From assembly GCF_016595675.1 (NCBI RefSeq), contig NZ_JAENJH010000017.1:1-36455 (forward strand): a stretch of 36,455 bases of DNA, written 5' to 3'. The notes below the pieces were generated by a model. It was not told where the DNA came from. It saw only the letters and a program-made list of their open reading frames with translations, and did no database searches. The position numbers were made by a program, and so were the translations under genes. Below are positions 35,844-36,455 of this stretch, piece by piece. This stretch comes from Prauserella cavernicola (GTDB lineage Bacteria; Actinomycetota; Actinomycetes; Mycobacteriales; Pseudonocardiaceae). How positions within the stretch are numbered: the stretch's first letter is position 1; each line of letters opens with the position of its first letter.

Positions 35844-36184
35844 CGAGCGGGCGCCGCGTCCCACGGGTCGTGCTTGCCGAGCCGGCCGGAGCGTGTCCCG
35901 TCGCGGCGGTGCTCGCCAGGGCTCTGCGCGACGCCGGAGCAGAGGTGGTGCACGCCGGCGTGCTGGGCTCTCTCGAGGAGGTGCTGGCCACCGTGGAAGA
36001 AGAGGATCCGGACATTCTCGCCGTATCCATCGGCTCGTCGGCTGATCACGTTCTCGTCGATCACCTGACGGCTGCTCTGCCCGAACTGCGCGTGGCCGCT
36101 TTCGCAACCGATACAGACGTCACCCGATGGGTGATGGACAACGCGATGTGCGCCACAGATCCCAGCTCAGGAGGCTGTCGGTGA
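35840..36184 (+). CDS. Small cobalamin-domain-fold protein without the His ligand
   Basis: A 114-aa protein whose pattern matches the cobalamin-binding domain of mutases: RVVLAEPAGACPVAAVLARALRDAG, then VVHAGVLGSLEEVLATVEEEDPDILAVSIG. The DxHxxG loop that supplies the cobalt-binding His reads EPAGACP (14-20) with no His, and the SxL/GG pieces are reduced. B12 binding by the usual mode is therefore unlikely. The C-terminus has C104 and C113. The GTG overlaps the TGA of the membrane protein gene, suggesting the two work together, perhaps as a soluble sensor with a membrane partner (inference). Confidence 0.72.
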   Translation: MTSGRRVPRVVLAEPAGACPVAAVLARALRDAGAEVVHAGVLGSLEEVLATVEEEDPDILAVSIGSSADHVLVDHLTAALPELRVAAFATDTDVTRWVMDNAMCATDPSSGGCR

Positions 36185-36302
36185 CCGAGTTCACCAGGTG
36201 CGGCGGCCTTTGTCCGCGGACCTCTCGATAGGGTCGTCTGCGTCCGGCAGCACGGTTTGCAAATAAAACCACAGTGGCGTGTGTCGTCAGGAGACTGAAA
36301 GA

Positions 36303-36455
36303 GTGGACCTCTACGAGTACCAGGCGAAGGACCTCTTCGCCGCCCATGGTGTGCCGGTTTTGCCGGGTGCCGTGGCGAGTAATGCGGAAGAAGCGCGTGT
36401 GGCCGCCGAGGAGATCGGTGGGCCGGTCGTGGTCAAGGCGCAGGTGAAGACCGGT
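36303..36455 (+). CDS. sucC: Succinate-CoA ligase beta subunit, N-terminal part (cut by window)
   Basis: The first 51 codons of SucC, the beta subunit of succinyl-CoA synthetase in the TCA cycle. The N-terminal ATP-grasp signature is clear: [18 protein letters not shown], then [18 protein letters not shown]. The GTG at 36303 has AGGAG about 10 nt upstream. The rest, and presumably sucD, lie beyond the window. The 118 bp before it should hold its promoter, with an AT-rich stretch near 36258-36270. Confidence 0.95.
   Translation, partial: MDLYEYQAKDLFAAHGVPVLPGAVASNAEEARVAAEEIGGPVVVKAQVKTG

Overview
The window looks like a chromosomal core segment of a high-GC actinomycete, most likely a member of the Pseudonocardiaceae (Amycolatopsis/Saccharomonospora-like). 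This is inferred from three things. The base composition is very GC-rich, with strong G/C at third codon positions and many GTG starts. Two blocks follow the Mycobacterium gene order: groES-groEL1-whiB-sigD-rsdA-DUF5319-guaB-guaB3-choD, and chorismate mutase-uvrD/pcrA-M23 peptidase-sucC. The first block also carries a BldM orthologue, as in Streptomyces but not in mycobacteria. No tRNA, rRNA, CRISPR array or complete mobile element was seen.

Layout, left to right. (1) 1-1727: a long inverted repeat at the edge and a Tat-exported PhoD-type phosphatase. (2) 1879-4078: the CIRCE-controlled groES-groEL1 chaperonin genes, with a terminator-like hairpin between them. (3) 4113-9228: a regulatory island with a WhiB-type Fe-S regulator (WhiD/WhiB3 type), a MerR-like regulator with a degenerate cobalamin-domain region, a helix-rich protein, BldM with a receiver lacking its phosphate acceptor, sigma factor SigD/ShbA and its membrane anti-sigma factor RsdA. 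(4) 9234-17205: guanine nucleotide synthesis (guaB, guaB3, guaA), interrupted by a ChoD-like GMC oxidoreductase and an aldehyde-dehydrogenase-fold protein that has lost its catalytic residues. (5) 17236-21729: envelope and stress proteins: a GIDE-domain membrane protein, a small membrane protein, a PspC/LiaF-like protein, and a divergent PspC-type histidine kinase with its NarL-type response regulator. (6) 21734-23623: an EamA exporter divergent from a LysR regulator. (7) 23628-28826: a Ser/Thr kinase beside a predicted pseudokinase, plus two single-pass membrane proteins with extracellular C-terminal domains. (8) 29080-36455: a small membrane protein, chorismate mutase, PcrA/UvrD1 helicase, a small Cys-rich protein behind a near-perfect LexA box, an M23 endopeptidase, a polytopic membrane protein preceded by a translationally coupled 16-codon leader, a small cobalamin-fold protein without the His ligand, and the start of sucC.

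Recurring theme: several proteins keep a fold but lose the residue that defines the family's chemistry. Examples are the BldM receiver, the ALDH-like protein, the kinase-like protein, GuaB3, and two cobalamin-like domains. The clearest little-described regulatory signals are the SOS box in front of the Cys-rich protein at 32472, the 12-bp inverted repeat upstream of sigD, and the leader ORF at 34066. All functional statements rest on reading motifs by eye; no database search was run.
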